Assembly: GCA_031200235.1 (NCBI GenBank)
Contig: CP133595.1
Span: forward strand, 372,001 to 436,000
DNA: 64,000 nucleotides
Source of the DNA: Cuniculiplasma divulgatum
GTDB lineage: Archaea > Thermoplasmatota > Thermoplasmata > Thermoplasmatales > Thermoplasmataceae
Direction: 5' to 3'
Below the pieces are notes generated by a model. The model had not been told where the DNA came from. It worked only from the letters and a program-made list of their open reading frames with translations, and searched no databases. Every line of letters starts with the position of its first letter. The first letter of the stretch is position 1. Below are positions 1 through 9,696 of the stretch, in pieces. Both the position numbers and the translations under genes were made by a program.

Positions 1-407
1 TTAAGGACAAAACCAAATTGTGCCGTACCCTGGTTCCAAAGGATGTCCCCATCTCCAGCTACATACAGAACGCCAGATTTGTGACTGAACTGATTGCAGG
101 CCTTATGGGAGGAGACCGGGAACTTGTTAAGAATGGAATGAATGATGTCATAGTTGAGGCCGCCAGGAAACCTCTCTATCCATTTTATGAAAAACTCAAG
201 ATCATGATGCTTGAAGCAGGTGCCGCAGGTGTCTGTATCAGCGGTGCCGGCCCCAGCGTAATTGCTGTTGTTGACAGCCTCACCGAAATAGAAAAGATAA
301 GATCAGGAACTGAGCAAATCCTTTCCCGGATGAAGATCGGTTACAGCATTGTTGAATCTAAAATTGCAGGAGGTACAAGAATTGAAAGAAATCCGGCAGG
401 GAGTTAA
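1..407 (+). CDS. thrB: Homoserine kinase, C-terminal part (5' end outside window)
   Basis: This is the C-terminal ~135 residues of a GHMP-family kinase; the frame is open to the window edge, so the start is missing. Homoserine kinase phosphorylates L-homoserine with ATP to O-phosphohomoserine, the precursor of threonine. The visible part carries the late GHMP glycine motif ISGAGPS (near base 240) and the typical sequence around AARKPLYPFYEKL. The next gene, for a cystathionine gamma-synthase-type enzyme, begins inside its last codons, so the two are probably translationally coupled. The family assignment rests on the C-terminal half only; other GHMP kinases are possible but less likely given the neighbour. 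Confidence 0.8.
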   Translation, partial: KDKTKLCRTLVPKDVPISSYIQNARFVTELIAGLMGGDRELVKNGMNDVIVEAARKPLYPFYEKLKIMMLEAGAAGVCISGAGPSVIAVVDSLTEIEKIRSGTEQILSRMKIGYSIVESKIAGGTRIERNPAGS

Positions 408-1503
408 GGAGAGCATCGATCCGGTCACAGGTTCACTGACATATCCCATTTACCAGACAAGCGCATACAGGATGCCAGATGGCGAGAAGTACCGCTACTC
501 AAGGGAATCCAACCCAACAGTGGAAGAGCTGGGAAGGATTATATCCGTGCTTGAAAACACCAGTTCAAGCACCGCGTTTTCATCGGGAATGGGGGCAATC
601 ACCACCACGCTTCTGAAGCTGCTCAGGCCGGGAATGAGGCTCCTTGTTACCAGGGACTGTTTTGCAAGGACCTTCAGGTTTGCCACTGAGTTCCTCAGGC
701 AGTACGGCATAACTGTAAATGTATCTGAACCGGGAAATGAAAATGTCATGGATCTGGCACCGGATGCGGATATAGTTTTTCTTGAGAGCATATCGAACCC
801 CGTGTTGCGGGTATATGATATTCCTGCAATTTCCCGAATTGTATCTGAGCATGGAGGAAAACTGGTGGTGGATTCGACCCTTGCCACACCTGTCAACCAG
901 AAGCCGCACGGTCAGGGCGCGGCAGTTGTTATTCACAGCCTTTCAAAATTCATGTCGGGGCACAATGACATAATTGGTGGTTCAGCCTCCGGAGATCCTG
1001 ATTCAATCAGCTCCATAGATTCATTCCGGAGAACTCTTGGCACATCAATGGATCCGAATACGGCGTATCTGACCATAAGGGGCCTGAAAACTCTTGGGGT
1101 CCGCATGAAGAGAATCAATGATACCGCAATGGAGCTTGCAGAGGAATTTCAGGATAATCCTTCCTTCGGGACCATCAGGTACCCCGGACTGGAATCACAT
1201 CCTGACAGCAGCGTGGCCAGGAAACTGCTCAATGGCTTCGGGGGCATAATAAGCTTTGACATTCATAAAGGCATGAGCAGCCCCAAAGAATTCATGTCAA
1301 GACTCCGGATCATAGAGCCTGCCAATACACTTGGCGGTGTCAACACCACCATTTCTCATCCAGCCACAATGTCCCACAGATCCCTTTCACCAGATGAGAG
1401 GAAGAAGGTTGGCTTCTCTGAATCCACGTTCCGGCTCTCCGTTGGACTTGAGGATCCGGCTGTGATTCTTGATGACATCACCAGTGCCCTGGGTATACCC
1501 TGA
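382..1503 (+). CDS. Cys/Met metabolism PLP enzyme, cystathionine gamma-synthase/lyase type
   Basis: A ~373-residue fold-type I PLP enzyme of the Cys/Met metabolism family, which covers cystathionine gamma-synthase, gamma-lyase and related sulfhydrylases. The PLP lysine sits in HSLSKFMSGH; the early PYPIYQTSAY-like segment (TYPIYQTSAY) and SSGMGAI are family hallmarks. I chose the TTG at 382 because a strong AGGAGG lies at about 369-374; an upstream TTG at 349 would lengthen the protein by 11 residues. It overlaps the end of homoserine kinase. Being coupled to a kinase that makes O-phosphohomoserine suggests, as inference, that it might use that ester to make cystathionine, as plants do. It ends four bases before the convergent MMPL gene. 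Confidence 0.85.
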   Translation: MKEIRQGVKESIDPVTGSLTYPIYQTSAYRMPDGEKYRYSRESNPTVEELGRIISVLENTSSSTAFSSGMGAITTTLLKLLRPGMRLLVTRDCFARTFRFATEFLRQYGITVNVSEPGNENVMDLAPDADIVFLESISNPVLRVYDIPAISRIVSEHGGKLVVDSTLATPVNQKPHGQGAAVVIHSLSKFMSGHNDIIGGSASGDPDSISSIDSFRRTLGTSMDPNTAYLTIRGLKTLGVRMKRINDTAMELAEEFQDNPSFGTIRYPGLESHPDSSVARKLLNGFGGIISFDIHKGMSSPKEFMSRLRIIEPANTLGGVNTTISHPATMSHRSLSPDERKKVGFSESTFRLSVGLEDPAVILDDITSALGIP

Positions 1504-1507
1504 ACAT

Positions 1508-4174
1508 TCACATCTTCTCCTCCAGCACAATCTCTTCCTTTCTCATGTGAAATATTGAAAGCATTGAGGGAAAGCACAGGGCCCTGATTATGAAGGTGTC
1601 AATGAGCAGTGAGATTATGAAGGAAATACCAAGCTGCTCCAGGAACCCATCCGGTATGAATGCCAGGGATCCAAGGGATGCCGCAAGTATCAGTCCAAGA
1701 GATGTAACCACCTTTCCGGAGCTTGCCATACCCCGTGGCATACCATCCCTGAAACCCATCTTACCGCTGTATTCACGAACACTTGAGACTATGAATACCG
1801 TGTAGTCATTTCCAAGGGACATCAGGATTATGAACAGTATGATGGGGATCAGGTATATGAGCGCCTGATGCAGTATGTAAGTGGAAATGAAGTACAGGAT
1901 GGCTGTTGTCCATGATATGCTGATAAACACTCCGGAAATTGATATTATGGGATACCTCAGGGACCTGAAAGAGACCGTCAGCACGGCAAATATCACTGCA
2001 ACAATGAGAATCTCCAGTTCGCCGTATGTGACGGCATTTTCTGCTTTCTGGTCTATTACACTGGAAGTAATGCCGCCCACTATGATTGATTTGTCCTCCC
2101 TGAGATGCGCAACCTGCTGTAATGCCTGTGCGGAATATGGTGAATAATCACTGTATACCAGGTAATAAACATACCTGCCGCCGTCCAGAGTGAATGAAGA
2201 TGGCGAAATGCTGCTGTTCAGGGATGTCCCGTTGCTGTACGGTCCAACCACTTTATGCACTCCTGTGAAATCCAGAAGCATCTGGGTGGTGGATAGTATG
2301 GTGGTATTGGTTCCAGTGGCATTAGTCCAGTTGGTGCCTGCCATTGGCAGAATCACCTCAATGGGGTAGATCAGGTTTGATCCGAACTTAGTTTCAAGAG
2401 TGTTCAATGCCTTCACCGCAGGCAAACCGGCCGGCACACCTGTATTGAAATTATATGTTGTTGGCACTGTGAAGAAGAAGTAACCTGCGGGTATTCCAAG
2501 CAGAAGTATTACCGCAACAACTGCAACCCTCCTGCGTGAGGCCAGTCTGGCAGCCCTGTGGAATACTGACTTTGTATGGTATCCCTCCTGAACCCTTGAT
2601 ATGGATTTCCTGGTGAAGAAACCCGGACCAAAGAGTGCAAGTATGGCAGGAAACAGTGTTGCAACGAGTGCCACAATCATGAGTATTGCCATGAATAGCA
2701 CCAGTCCCCAGCTCCTGAAGCCGGGAATGAATGAGAATGTGAGGAGGCTCAGGCTGACTGTTACGCCGCTGATTACAACTGCCCTGCCGGCCCTTGATAC
2801 TGCGGTGCTCAGGGCATCCTGGTTGTTTGCGCCTTCCCTTATTTCCTGCCTGTACCTGGATGCTATATAGATGAGGTAATCGGTGGATACCCCCACTGCA
2901 ACAGCCGTCAGGGTATAGTTTACTATGTAGTTCACCCCGTACAGGATTATTCCTGTTATGAAGATTGAGACATAGCCAAGTGCTGTTGCCAGTGATACAA
3001 ATATCAGCGCCACCAGGGCAGACTTCCATGATACAAGGGTTATTGCAACAGCTATTGCCAGGATCACGAACAGCACGCCGAATATGAATGCCGACCTGGC
3101 AGTGACCTGCTGTATCTGCTGGTTTATGGCACCATTTCCAGTTACCATTCCGGAGTTTCCAAAGTAGTTGGAGATTATCTTCTCCACAGCAGGAGTTGCA
3201 TTTGCAGATGGCTCAAAATCACCTTTCCCCACGTAACCGGAGGGCACAGAGAATATTACACTGACAATGAATGCCGACCTGTCACTGCTCACATACTGAT
3301 CAGTGAGGTACTGTGGGGCTCCTGCAAGTCCATACATCCGGACGTAGTTTATTCCAACGTTTCCGCCTGATATGGTTGCATTCACAAGGTCAGGTGTGGC
3401 TGGAAAGTACTGCCTGAGATAGCCTGCCACGGCCACAGAGACTGAATCTGAGTAATTGTTCAGCCCAAGGTAATGGTATGAAATATAGCTTCCAGGAGAA
3501 TATTCACCTATTTGATACTGGGGATAACTTTCGTTATAAGCAATAAGGATTGCCGACATTACGGCCTGAAGCGGCTGTGAAACGGATTCACTTCCAGATA
3601 CGTTGTTGGCTCCCGCAGTCCTGTTCAGTTCCGAAATGAATGCTGCTTCGTATGGCATGGAGGAATTGAACCCTGCATCAAGGGCGGAAGCCATTATTGA
3701 ATCATATGTATAAGAATGACTGGACCAGCTTGAATAGAAAGCAGAAGGGAATGAATACATGGTAGTTGCGTTTATCCTGGTCTCATTGTACAGCCAGGCT
3801 ATGAGAGTTGCATTCCTGCCTATGGCTGTATTGATGAATGATGCATAAGCGGAGAAGGGTGAGGTTGTTGATGCCAGATCCCTTATGCCCAAACTCTGCA
3901 GTGCTGTCTGCATGGATAAAGTCCTGGCTGCAGTTGAATTGTTCAGGAATGGATTCTGCAGCACGAGAATCACAAGCGAGGAATTTGTTGTGTGGGATTT
4001 TTCAAGTATTTGAGAGGCTATCTGAGATTCGCTGCTGGGATTGACTGCGCCAGAACTGGAATATGTTATGTAGTGAGAATATCCCAGGAGTGCAGGGGTT
4101 GAGGCCAGAATGATAACTGCCCAGAGGATTACAATGGTTTTCCTGTGCCTGATTATGAAGCTGCTTAATTTCAC
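1508..4174 (-). CDS. MMPL/RND superfamily membrane transporter
   Basis: An 888-residue MMPL-type protein of the RND superfamily, which uses the proton gradient to move lipids or other hydrophobic substrates across the membrane. It has the two-fold repeat expected: a first membrane segment at about 13-33, a large Asn/Ser/Thr-rich outer domain to about 355, a block of five or so membrane helices, then the same plan again. Both repeats carry the family Asp in a helix followed by Tyr: VGVSTDYLIY in the first and LGNDYTVF in the second. The outer loops are rich in NxS/T sequons, as in glycosylated surface proteins of acidophilic archaea. The substrate cannot be told from sequence. The C-terminus is basic and cytoplasmic. 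Confidence 0.85.
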   Translation of the reverse strand: MKLSSFIIRHRKTIVILWAVIILASTPALLGYSHYITYSSSGAVNPSSESQIASQILEKSHTTNSSLVILVLQNPFLNNSTAARTLSMQTALQSLGIRDLASTTSPFSAYASFINTAIGRNATLIAWLYNETRINATTMYSFPSAFYSSWSSHSYTYDSIMASALDAGFNSSMPYEAAFISELNRTAGANNVSGSESVSQPLQAVMSAILIAYNESYPQYQIGEYSPGSYISYHYLGLNNYSDSVSVAVAGYLRQYFPATPDLVNATISGGNVGINYVRMYGLAGAPQYLTDQYVSSDRSAFIVSVIFSVPSGYVGKGDFEPSANATPAVEKIISNYFGNSGMVTGNGAINQQIQQVTARSAFIFGVLFVILAIAVAITLVSWKSALVALIFVSLATALGYVSIFITGIILYGVNYIVNYTLTAVAVGVSTDYLIYIASRYRQEIREGANNQDALSTAVSRAGRAVVISGVTVSLSLLTFSFIPGFRSWGLVLFMAILMIVALVATLFPAILALFGPGFFTRKSISRVQEGYHTKSVFHRAARLASRRRVAVVAVILLLGIPAGYFFFTVPTTYNFNTGVPAGLPAVKALNTLETKFGSNLIYPIEVILPMAGTNWTNATGTNTTILSTTQMLLDFTGVHKVVGPYSNGTSLNSSISPSSFTLDGGRYVYYLVYSDYSPYSAQALQQVAHLREDKSIIVGGITSSVIDQKAENAVTYGELEILIVAVIFAVLTVSFRSLRYPIISISGVFISISWTTAILYFISTYILHQALIYLIPIILFIILMSLGNDYTVFIVSSVREYSGKMGFRDGMPRGMASSGKVVTSLGLILAASLGSLAFIPDGFLEQLGISFIISLLIDTFIIRALCFPSMLSIFHMRKEEIVLEEKM

Positions 4175-4282
4175 ATCATTGTATTGTGTGATAGTTTATG
4201 GCTTCTGATCAAAAAAAATTTTACGGTTTTACAGGTTATGAATCCTTCATCTCCAGATGGGGAGAAGGGGGCAGCCTCACGC

Positions 4283-5626
4283 CTATTCAAGCTTCCCGGA
4301 AAGAACGTCTGCTGCCACAAGGATGGGCTCCCACGTAGGTGCAAATGGTGGGGAATATGAATAGTCCACTCCAAGCATGTCATCAACCGTGAGCTTTGAA
4401 TAGATTGCGGTAGCTACCACATCAATTCTCTTTGCCACACCCTCACGCCCAATGATCTCAGCCCCCAGAACCCTCCTGCTCTTCTTGTCTGCTGTCATCT
4501 TAATGGTGAGCGGCGTCGATCCTGGATAATATGAGGATCGGGATGTAGACGTTATTGTTGAGGATACGGCATCAAATCCTTCAGATACTGCTGCATCATG
4601 ATCCAGGCCGGTCTTCCCCACCTCAAGCGAGAATACCTTCACAACCTCAGTTCCAGCTATTCCAGCGAACTTTGATCTGCCTCCGGCCGCGTTTTCCCCA
4701 GCGATTCTCCCTGATTTGTTTGAACCGGTCGCCAGGGGCATATACACCTCCTTCCCTGTTATCATGTTAAAGGAACTGGCAACATCTCCTGCGGCGAAGA
4801 TCAGGGGATCGCTGGTTTCCATGTATTCATTCACCTTGATGGTGCCGGAAACACCGATTTCAAGTCCTGCATCCTTTGCCATATCACTGTTTGGCCTGAC
4901 TCCCGTCGCTACCACAATCATTTCTGTGTTCAATGATTGCCCATTGCCCAGGCCAATTCTCAGGCTGTCACCGGATTGCTCCACCTGAGTGATTTCGGTG
5001 CTCATCAGCATCTGTACATTATTTGCAAGAACCTCGTCCATTATAGCACCGGAGAGCTGTTTGTCGAAACCCCTGAGGATTCTGCCGGAGTGCTGTATAA
5101 TTCTCACAGTCTTCCCCCTGCTTCTCATGGATTCTGCAAGCTCAAGTCCAATGTAGCCCGCACCAACAATTGTCACGTCATGCACCCTGTCAAGGGCGGA
5201 TTCAAATCCCTGAAGATCATTCAGTGTTCTCAGGGTATACACATTCGGAACTCCCTGAAGATTCTCAGGAACTCTGGCGCTGGCGCCGGTGGCGATTACA
5301 AGACGGTCATAATTATCCCTCCCTGTTGTGCCCTGTGATTTGAAAGTTATTTCCCTGTTTTTTCTGTCTATGGCAGTTACACGAACACCAAGCCTCACAT
5401 CAATGTTTCTTTCCTTGCGGAATTTTTCCACCGGATAGTGCACAAGGCTGTTGAAATCCTTCACAACTCCTCCAATGTGAAAGGGCATTCCACAGGCCGA
5501 ATATGACACATACTGGCCTGCTTCATAAACAATTACATCGGATTCCGGCCTCCTCTTCCTGATCCTTGATGCGGCGCTCATGCCTGCGGCGTCCCCGCCA
5601 ATAACTATGAATCTCTCCTTCTCCAT
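4283..5626 (-). CDS. CoA-disulfide reductase-like FAD/NAD(P)H oxidoreductase
   Basis: A 447-residue flavoprotein of the pyridine nucleotide-disulfide reductase class. It has an N-terminal FAD-binding motif (VIGGDAAGMSAA, residues 8-19), a single redox cysteine at residue 45 in SYSACGMPFHIGG, an NAD(P)-binding motif near residue 150 (IVGAGYIGLELAE), the ATG motif, and the second FAD motif FAAGDVA. The C-terminal dimerisation domain carries YSYSPPFAPTW. One active Cys at this place is the signature of CoA-disulfide reductase and NADH oxidase/peroxidase relatives. Members reduce CoA disulfide, polysulfide or O2, so the precise role (thiol redox balance or sulfur reduction) remains open. Transcribed alone; no operon partner is obvious. 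Confidence 0.85.
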   Translation of the reverse strand: MEKERFIVIGGDAAGMSAASRIRKRRPESDVIVYEAGQYVSYSACGMPFHIGGVVKDFNSLVHYPVEKFRKERNIDVRLGVRVTAIDRKNREITFKSQGTTGRDNYDRLVIATGASARVPENLQGVPNVYTLRTLNDLQGFESALDRVHDVTIVGAGYIGLELAESMRSRGKTVRIIQHSGRILRGFDKQLSGAIMDEVLANNVQMLMSTEITQVEQSGDSLRIGLGNGQSLNTEMIVVATGVRPNSDMAKDAGLEIGVSGTIKVNEYMETSDPLIFAAGDVASSFNMITGKEVYMPLATGSNKSGRIAGENAAGGRSKFAGIAGTEVVKVFSLEVGKTGLDHDAAVSEGFDAVSSTITSTSRSSYYPGSTPLTIKMTADKKSRRVLGAEIIGREGVAKRIDVVATAIYSKLTVDDMLGVDYSYSPPFAPTWEPILVAADVLSGKLE

Positions 5627-5701
5627 AAATCCCTAAACCCTTACAATAGCATATTGGTTTTGGTGCAAAAGTATCTGGAAAATTAATGAAAAAAATGGGT
5701 T

Positions 5702-7654
5702 TTATGAGCTGCCTGTCTCGCTTGAAAATACTTCTATTGCAGCCTTTATTTCATCCACGGATGCTGAATTCTCAAGGGTGCTTATGTCCCCGGGAAGCTG
5801 ATTCAGTGCTACGGCCTTCACCACACGCCGCATTATTTTTCCGCTTCTTGTTTTGGGGAGAGACTTCACAATGTGGATTTCCTCAGGGACATATATTGGA
5901 CCAAGATCCTCCCTTATTCGCTTTCTGAGTTTCTGGACTATTTCGCCGTCATCCTGATACTGATCCTTCAGCACAACGAAGGCCACTATAACCTCACCCT
6001 TAACGTTGTCAGGCTTTCCGAATACTGCGCTTTCAGCAACCTCCTTGGAACTTATGAGAGCGTCTTCAACTTCTATGGTTCCCAGCCTGTGCCCCGACAC
6101 GTTCAGAACCTCGTCGGATCTGCCAAGGAGCCAGAAGTACCCATCCTTATCCTTTATTGCGTAGTCTCCGCAGAAATAGAAACCGGGATACTTTTCAAAG
6201 TACACTTTCTTGTAACGTTCCGGATCGTTGTTCAGCGTGAGAAACATGCCAGGCCACGGTTTCTTATAGGCAATGTATCCCTTCTGTTCTTCCTTGAGCT
6301 CATTTCCCTTATCGTCCAGTATCACCGGTTCGACTCCAGGCATGGGGAAAGTTGCTGACCCTGGCTTAAGTGGGGGGAGGCCCAGACCAAGAGCTGGCGC
6401 AATCATGAAACCTCCGGTCTCAGTCTGCCAGTATGTGTCGATTATGGGCGAGTTTGAGTGACCTATGTGTTCATAATACCATTTCCACGCTGCGGGGTTG
6501 ATTGGCTCTCCCACAGTGCCCAGAACCCTAAGTGACGATAGGTCATGCATTGCAGGGTATTTCTCCCCGAATCTCATCAGAGTTCTTATGGCAGTTGGAG
6601 ATGTGTAAAGGAGGTTCACACGGTATCTCTCTATGATCTCCCACATCCTGTCGGGAGCCGGATACGTTATGGCACCCTCGAACATTATGGATGTCAGGCC
6701 AAGGAAAAGCGGGGCAAACACTATGTAGCTGTGGCCGGTAACCCATCCGATATCTGCAGCACACCACCATCTGTCATCCTCCTTGGGATCAAATGCCCAC
6801 CTGAGTGTGCTTGATACCCATACAGCATAACCTCCATTGCCGTGAACAGCTCCCTTTGGTTTTCCTGTCGTTCCGGAAGTATACAGAATATACAGGGGAT
6901 CGTTTGAGTCCATCCATTCTGGTTCAACGTAAGTGGAGGCATCCTTGGTGACATCGTGCCACCACACATCCCTTTCCTCATCCATCTGTATCTCTGTGCC
7001 TGTTCTTTTCACAACAACTATGGTGCTGACTGATGAGGTCATCTCAACTGCTTCGTCAACGATCTTCTTCAGTTCAACTACCTTTCCTCCCCTGAATGCC
7101 CCATCGGCCGTGATCACCATCCTGGCCTTTGAATCATTTATCCTGTCTGCCAGGGCCCCTGCACCAAAGCCCGCAAAAACGAATGAGAAAACTGCTCCGA
7201 TTCTGGCGGCAGCAAGCATTGCAACTGGCGCTTCAAGAATCATGGGCAGATAGATAATTATCTTGTCACCCTTCTTTATCCCCAGGTCCAGAAGTGCTTT
7301 TGCAAAATTATTTACTCTTCTATACAGCCCGTCGTACGTTACTATCTTCTCATCGCCATTTTCTGCTATCCATATGTATGCCGCCTTGTTCCTCTTACCA
7401 TGCATAACATGCCTGTCAAGGGCATTGTAGGATGCGTTGAGTTTCCCGTTCACAAACCATCTGTAAAACGGAGGATTTGAATCATCCAGCACCTTGTCCC
7501 ATCTCTTATGCCAGTCAAGAATGCCCGCCTGTTTGCTCCAAAAATCATCCCTGTTCTCCACAGATTCCCTGTACACCTGTTGATAGCTTCCTATGCCGGG
7601 ATGAAATACCTCTGATGTTGGCAGAACATCTTTCTGAGATTCCGATTTTGCCAT
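5702..7654 (-). CDS. acs: Acetyl-CoA synthetase (AMP-forming)
   Basis: A 650-residue acyl-CoA synthetase that activates acetate with ATP and CoA, releasing AMP and PPi. The phosphate-binding motif YTSGTTGKPKG lies near residue 260, the YWQTETGG adenylation motif follows, and the hinge region ends with the conserved KTRSGKIMRR, whose lysine is the acetylation-controlled residue in the family. The N-terminal domain (HPGIGSYQQVY through FWSKQAGILDWHKRWDKVL) is typical of Acs rather than of medium-chain synthetases. It lies just downstream of an acetate transporter and probably uses the acetate that protein imports. A TATA-like box about 26 bases before the ATG suggests its own leaderless transcript. 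Propionate use cannot be excluded. Confidence 0.92.
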   Translation of the reverse strand: MAKSESQKDVLPTSEVFHPGIGSYQQVYRESVENRDDFWSKQAGILDWHKRWDKVLDDSNPPFYRWFVNGKLNASYNALDRHVMHGKRNKAAYIWIAENGDEKIVTYDGLYRRVNNFAKALLDLGIKKGDKIIIYLPMILEAPVAMLAAARIGAVFSFVFAGFGAGALADRINDSKARMVITADGAFRGGKVVELKKIVDEAVEMTSSVSTIVVVKRTGTEIQMDEERDVWWHDVTKDASTYVEPEWMDSNDPLYILYTSGTTGKPKGAVHGNGGYAVWVSSTLRWAFDPKEDDRWWCAADIGWVTGHSYIVFAPLFLGLTSIMFEGAITYPAPDRMWEIIERYRVNLLYTSPTAIRTLMRFGEKYPAMHDLSSLRVLGTVGEPINPAAWKWYYEHIGHSNSPIIDTYWQTETGGFMIAPALGLGLPPLKPGSATFPMPGVEPVILDDKGNELKEEQKGYIAYKKPWPGMFLTLNNDPERYKKVYFEKYPGFYFCGDYAIKDKDGYFWLLGRSDEVLNVSGHRLGTIEVEDALISSKEVAESAVFGKPDNVKGEVIVAFVVLKDQYQDDGEIVQKLRKRIREDLGPIYVPEEIHIVKSLPKTRSGKIMRRVVKAVALNQLPGDISTLENSASVDEIKAAIEVFSSETGSS

Positions 7655-7675
7655 AGGAGAAAAACAACAACATAA

Positions 7676-7683
7676 TATTTATA
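7676..7683 (-). promoter_or_regulatory. TATA box of acs
   Basis: TATAAATA on the minus strand, centred about 26 bases before the acs ATG, the spacing expected for a leaderless archaeal transcript. Confidence 0.55.
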
Positions 7684-7733
7684 CTTTTGTAATAAAATGT
7701 TTTGGTTTAAAAATTTATAGGATAGAAATCCTG

Positions 7734-8351
7734 TTAAGATTTCTTACCCACAGCCGGCCCCAGCGGGATTGTGCTTGGCCTCATGGAGTTTATGATAATG
7801 GCAAAGCTGGTGTAAGCGGCGAAGAATGCAGCCAGTATACCGAAATAGCCTCCAACATGCGTAAGGGTCGCATTGCTGTAAATGGCGCCTGCACCAAGGG
7901 CAAAGAACGCTATGAACAGAGTAAGGAATGTCAGATTCAGTGAAAGGTTCGCCATCATTGCGCCGCCCCACATGTAAAGCGTGAAGATACCCCACAGAAC
8001 AAGTGCCCAACCTACGCCTTCAGCCGGCAGGCTTGATATGATATGCATGTCAGCAAGCAGGACCATTATGGCGTAAAATTCCCAGAAAGCCCCGTAGCTG
8101 GTGAATGCAGTGAAACCGAATGTATTCCCTCTCCGCATTTCCCAGGAACCTGCAATCAGCTGTCCGAGACCACCATAGGCAATGGCTAGTGGCACAACCA
8201 CATTAGCAGCAGATGATGTAATGAGGCCCGCATTCACGAAGCTCAGCAGGAATGTCGTAAAGGCGAAACCCGCGAGCCCCAGCGGTGCCGGATCGGCAGC
8301 GAGCGCTTTTCCAAATGGATTTAAACTGTCTTCAACCATTTTATCCTCCAT
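7734..8351 (-). CDS. Acetate uptake transporter, GPR1/FUN34/YaaH (AceTr) family
   Basis: A 205-residue integral membrane protein with six predicted helices. The N-terminal signature NPFGKALAADPAPLGLAGFA matches the family motif NPAPLGLxxF that defines the acetate/succinate transporters SatP/YaaH, Ato and Gpr1. The family moves acetate, and sometimes other monocarboxylates, with protons. It lies upstream of acetyl-CoA synthetase on the same strand with a gap of about 80 bases, so import and activation of acetate are encoded together. In an acidophile such a protein could also help manage acetic acid, which is toxic at low pH; that is inference. Confidence 0.88.
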   Translation of the reverse strand: MEDKMVEDSLNPFGKALAADPAPLGLAGFAFTTFLLSFVNAGLITSSAANVVVPLAIAYGGLGQLIAGSWEMRRGNTFGFTAFTSYGAFWEFYAIMVLLADMHIISSLPAEGVGWALVLWGIFTLYMWGGAMMANLSLNLTFLTLFIAFFALGAGAIYSNATLTHVGGYFGILAAFFAAYTSFAIIINSMRPSTIPLGPAVGKKS

Positions 8352-8564
8352 AAGTCAACTATTCAGATGACCAGCATGACAATGTGGTATCTACTATATA
8401 AATTATATCTTCAGAAATATCTAAATAGTATAAGTATTAATACTACTAACATGGAATTTTTAAAAATTTACTCAGCTGTAGCACCGCATCTGGCTCTTGG
8501 GGCCAGAATCCGTTCATTTCTGGCATCTGCAGTCTTGACCTTTCTGCATTTCTATGGGTGAAAA

Positions 8565-9488
8565 CTATTCGGTGATTGGATTCTTTTCCCTGATGAATGT
8601 GTTGTTCTGAAGATCCTGCAGTGCCTGGTTGATCTCCTCACGGGTGTTCATGACCATGGGGCCATACCAGAATATTGGCTCTCTGATGGGCTTTCCTGCA
8701 AGAAGTATGAATCTTGCTGGACGATCCCCTGTTTTAACTGTTATGGTATCATTTTCCTGGCTGAAGACCACTGCGGACCTTGGATGAATAACAGTGCTTT
8801 CTCTTCCTGTTCTTATGTCCCCGGAAAGAGTGTTGATTATGCTGTTATGCCCATTTTCAACAGTGTACCTGAACTCTGATTCCGGAGGCATCTTCACCTC
8901 AAGATATACCGGATCTATTTCAGGCCTGCCCATGAGGTATCCCTGGTCTCTGAGATATTTTCCTGCAACTATCCTGATTCTATTTCCACTGTCATCCTCT
9001 ACAACTGGGGTGATTTTGCCTGTGATTCCACGGTATGTTGGAGTGGTCATTTTGTACTTGCTTGGAAGGTTTATCCAGAGCTGAAGACCAACCACGGATG
9101 TTGACATACCAGTGCTCCGCATGATTTCAGATGGATCCCTGTCGTCTAAAGCATGTGGCATTTCCTGGTGAAAAATGCCGCTCCCTGCCGTCATCCACTG
9201 TATATCATTGGGGTATATTGTTCCCCTGTGGCCCTCGCTGTCCTGATGCTCCACCTTGCCCTCCATAAGAAAGGTGACAGTTTCAATGCCCCTGTGTGGA
9301 TGCCATGGAAAGCCTGCCATATATTCTGCTGGATCGCTGGAACCGAAATGATCCAGAAGCAGGAACGGATCAGTGAGATATGCTGTGTTATGCCCGCCAA
9401 ACATTCTCCTAAGCCTGACGCCAGCTCCGTCTACAGTATCGTTACCCCTGAAAACCTGTATTATGCTTTTTTCCTTTCCTTCTGCCAT
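8565..9488 (-). CDS. Pirin family protein
   Basis: A 307-residue bicupin of the pirin family. The N-terminal cupin carries the metal ligands: FPWHPHRGIETVT gives two His, and IFHQEMP further on gives His and Glu. The GxxxxYPNDIQWMTAGSGI stretch is typical of pirins. Pirins are iron-binding proteins; some are quercetin dioxygenases and others regulators, so the function here is not known. The ATG at 9488 follows a GGAG about 13 bases upstream and a TATA-like box at 9515-9523. It is not tightly linked to neighbours on either side. Confidence 0.9.
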   Translation of the reverse strand: MAEGKEKSIIQVFRGNDTVDGAGVRLRRMFGGHNTAYLTDPFLLLDHFGSSDPAEYMAGFPWHPHRGIETVTFLMEGKVEHQDSEGHRGTIYPNDIQWMTAGSGIFHQEMPHALDDRDPSEIMRSTGMSTSVVGLQLWINLPSKYKMTTPTYRGITGKITPVVEDDSGNRIRIVAGKYLRDQGYLMGRPEIDPVYLEVKMPPESEFRYTVENGHNSIINTLSGDIRTGRESTVIHPRSAVVFSQENDTITVKTGDRPARFILLAGKPIREPIFWYGPMVMNTREEINQALQDLQNNTFIREKNPITE

Positions 9489-9514
9489 ATGTTATCAACT
9501 CCAAGTTAAATGTA

Positions 9515-9523
9515 TATTTTATA
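9515..9523 (-). promoter_or_regulatory. TATA box of the pirin gene
   Basis: TATAAAATA on the minus strand about 30 bases before the start codon. Confidence 0.45.
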
Positions 9524-9696
9524 CTTAGTTACATATTACCATCTACTATTTAAAATAGACCAAGTCATTTATATGACATTGCACCAGTGCTAAAGTTGCG
9601 CTAGTGAACCAATTGAATAACTTGAAAATGCCAGAATAAGTTCCGCCGTTTATAAGAGTTATCAAAATTGATGTGTTGTGGACTTTATGAGTCCAC

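Noticed and set aside
2451-3029. A 192-codon frame inside the MMPL gene, and other long antisense or shifted frames inside nuoL, porA and the S53 gene
   Set aside because: They are shadows of strongly recognisable genes and their products have no family-like pattern.
9580-9625. Imperfect repeat TTGCACCAGTGC / TTGCGCTAGTG
   Set aside because: A single imperfect pair in an intergenic region; too little to call a repeat or operator.
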